Source: Clostridium zeae (GTDB lineage: Bacteria > Bacillota > Clostridia > Clostridiales > Clostridiaceae). From it: a stretch of 64,000 bases of DNA. The DNA lies in the NCBI RefSeq assembly GCF_017312485.1, contig NZ_BMBA01000003.1, positions 316,921-380,920 on the forward strand, in the 5' to 3' direction. Shown piece after piece: positions 63,070 to 64,000 of the stretch. Each line of letters opens with the position of its first letter. The stretch's first letter is position 1. The position numbers and the translations under genes were made by a program. The notes under the pieces are model-generated. The model was not told where the DNA came from. It ran no database searches and was given only the letters and a program-made list of their open reading frames with translations.

Positions 63070-63631
63070 TGCTGGCACCCCCTTGCTCCAATGTTTTATT
63101 ATAATATAAAGAGTTTTTGAACTTCTCTCTCAGCCTGTAATACTTTCTTTTAACAGTAGATTCGCTTATTGAAAGAATCTGAGAGATATCGAAAAATGTT
63201 CTTTCACCACTGTATCTAAGTAGAATAATTTGCCTATCAACTTCTTCTAGTGATTGAATAAATGTTGTTACTTCTTTTTTTAAATCTACAAATTCCAACT
63301 GTTCTTGTGGTGAAGCTTCCTTAGATTTTACATCCTTGGCATCTTCTATGTTTGCTTCATATACTCTTTTAAATTTCCTTATAAAATCAATGGCTTTATT
63401 TTTGCTTATTTGAAGTAACCAATTTGAGAATTTATATTTTTTATCATATAGATACAGCTTGTTATAGGCAGCAATAAATGTTTCTTGAGCTATATCCTCT
63501 GAAGCTTCTTTATCTTTTGTTATTGAGTAAACAAATCTTAAGACTATCAATTCATATTTATTTACTAAAATATTAAAGCTATCTATGTTTCCATTAAGCA
63601 CTTCACTCACTAGTTCTATGTCCTCATTCAA
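63059..63631 (-). CDS. ECF RNA polymerase sigma factor
   Basis: A 190-residue ECF sigma factor: region 2 KEASEDIAQETFIAAYNKLY, then FSNWLLQISKNKAIDFIRKF; region 4 SLEEVDRQIILLRYSGERTF, then SISESTVKRKYYRLRE. I start it at TTG 63631, with AGGGGTGAG just upstream and an ordinary ECF N-terminus (NEDIELVSEVLNGN); ATG 63649 is possible, and the first in-frame ATG (63673) is too close to the predicted transcript start. Translationally coupled to the anti-sigma gene. Confidence 0.92.
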   Translation of the reverse strand: MNEDIELVSEVLNGNIDSFNILVNKYELIVLRFVYSITKDKEASEDIAQETFIAAYNKLYLYDKKYKFSNWLLQISKNKAIDFIRKFKRVYEANIEDAKDVKSKEASPQEQLEFVDLKKEVTTFIQSLEEVDRQIILLRYSGERTFFDISQILSISESTVKRKYYRLREKFKNSLYYNKTLEQGGASNEL

Positions 63632-63691
63632 ATCTCTCACCCCTACCATACTTGTTTCACCACAATATACCAATTTGTATATTTCACCCTA

Positions 63692-63719
63692 TATACGGAT
63701 AATACAATACATTAGTTCA
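63692..63719 (-). promoter_or_regulatory. Candidate ECF autoregulatory promoter
   Basis: On the minus strand TGAACT (63719-63714), 16 bases, CGTATA (63697-63692), close to the SigW-type consensus TGAAAC-N16-CGTA. Confidence 0.55.
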
Positions 63720-63762
63720 TTTTCTCCAAATTTATTTTATAATTTTACATACAATAAAAAAT

Positions 63763-63800
63763 AGAGGATATGTTTATTAAAAAGTATAAACATATTCTCT
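63763..63800 (-). terminator. Terminator of the gene entering from the right edge
   Basis: AGAGGATATGTTTAT and ATAAACATATTCTCT pair with one wobble over 8 nt, followed by a T-rich tract on the minus strand. Confidence 0.85.
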
Positions 63801-63833
63801 AAATAATTAAACTATAATATGAAATCTGAAACA

Positions 63834-64000
63834 TTATACTCTGCACTTGTGTTCTAGTTTTTTATCTCTATCATACAATCTTGCATATATAAATATCAAG
63901 CTAAGAACTGAAACCGAAAAAATCACTCCGCTTAAAGGTATCACTCTAAGAGTAAATTTATCTATCATTATCCCTGCAATAGATGAATATATACCAGCTA
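63834..64000 (-). CDS. C-terminal part of a membrane protein, cut by the window edge
   Basis: An open frame enters from the right edge and ends at the stop at 63834. It encodes two hydrophobic stretches (GIYSSIAGIMIDKF, PLSGVIFSVSVLSLIFIYAR) and a charged tail (LYDRDKKLEHKC), like the last helix of a major-facilitator transporter. A terminator follows. Only the last 55 residues are visible, so the family is a guess. Confidence 0.55.
   Translation of the reverse strand, partial: AGIYSSIAGIMIDKFTLRVIPLSGVIFSVSVLSLIFIYARLYDRDKKLEHKCRV

Overview
The window is low-GC, strongly AT-biased DNA with dense, mostly minus-strand genes, clear GGAGG-type ribosome binding sites and many Rho-independent terminators. 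Phosphotransbutyrylase and butyrate kinase (ptb-buk), a spore-cortex-hydrolase-like enzyme, anaerobic Fe-S enzymes, a thioredoxin reductase that lacks the NADPH motifs, and SAM-I and glmS RNAs together point to a spore-forming, butyrate-producing member of Clostridium. This is inference from content; no rRNA, tRNA, phage, insertion sequence or CRISPR array was seen.

Layout. 0.1-4.2 kb: a MerR-methyltransferase fusion, a PAP2 phosphatase, an unassigned small protein and an aminotransferase. 4.4-9.4 kb: sulfur amino acid island, with metNIQ (minus) and an M20 amidohydrolase (plus), each behind its own consensus promoter and SAM-I riboswitch. 9.4-12.9 kb: methyltransferase, a SigY-like ECF sigma operon, tag glycosylase. 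13-18.5 kb: candidate extracytoplasmic electron-transfer module made of a NapH-like ferredoxin membrane protein with two FMN-binding domains, ApbE (its flavin transferase) and a two-component system, with phased operator-like repeats in front of apbE. 18.9-33.2 kb: glycosyltransferase, ROK kinase, lactose/cellobiose-type PTS with a divergent LevR-type sigma-54 activator and a sigma-54 promoter, two Cof-type phosphatases around a siroheme reductase, 6-phospho-beta-glucosidase, nitroreductase. 33.5-38.1 kb: a glmS ribozyme in front of a 53-residue ORF instead of glmS, then msrB, an anchored DUF5050-like protein and glmM.

38.1-47.4 kb: an ABC-2 exporter, MFS transporter, YhbD plus two bactofilin-like proteins, YerC, a two-gene amino-acid uptake system without an ATPase gene, a tautomerase and a 39-residue membrane protein. 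47.5-58.8 kb: AIM24-like protein, ptb-buk, a small siroheme reductase module, an FAD oxidoreductase, cdaR-cdaA (c-di-AMP synthesis), an anchored coiled-coil protein, a SleB-like hydrolase, thioredoxin and its reductase. 58.8-64 kb: isoaspartyl dipeptidase, a TPR protein, an ECF sigma/anti-sigma pair and the C-terminus of a membrane protein cut by the window edge.

The most unusual signals are non-coding: the glmS ribozyme without glmS; a 44-nt hairpin present twice (8045, 46743), each time followed by an A7 tract and a CTGAAG/CTTCAG terminator; and a second repeat family (1, 12888, 27873) whose fullest copy can fold as an H-type pseudoknot on the minus strand.
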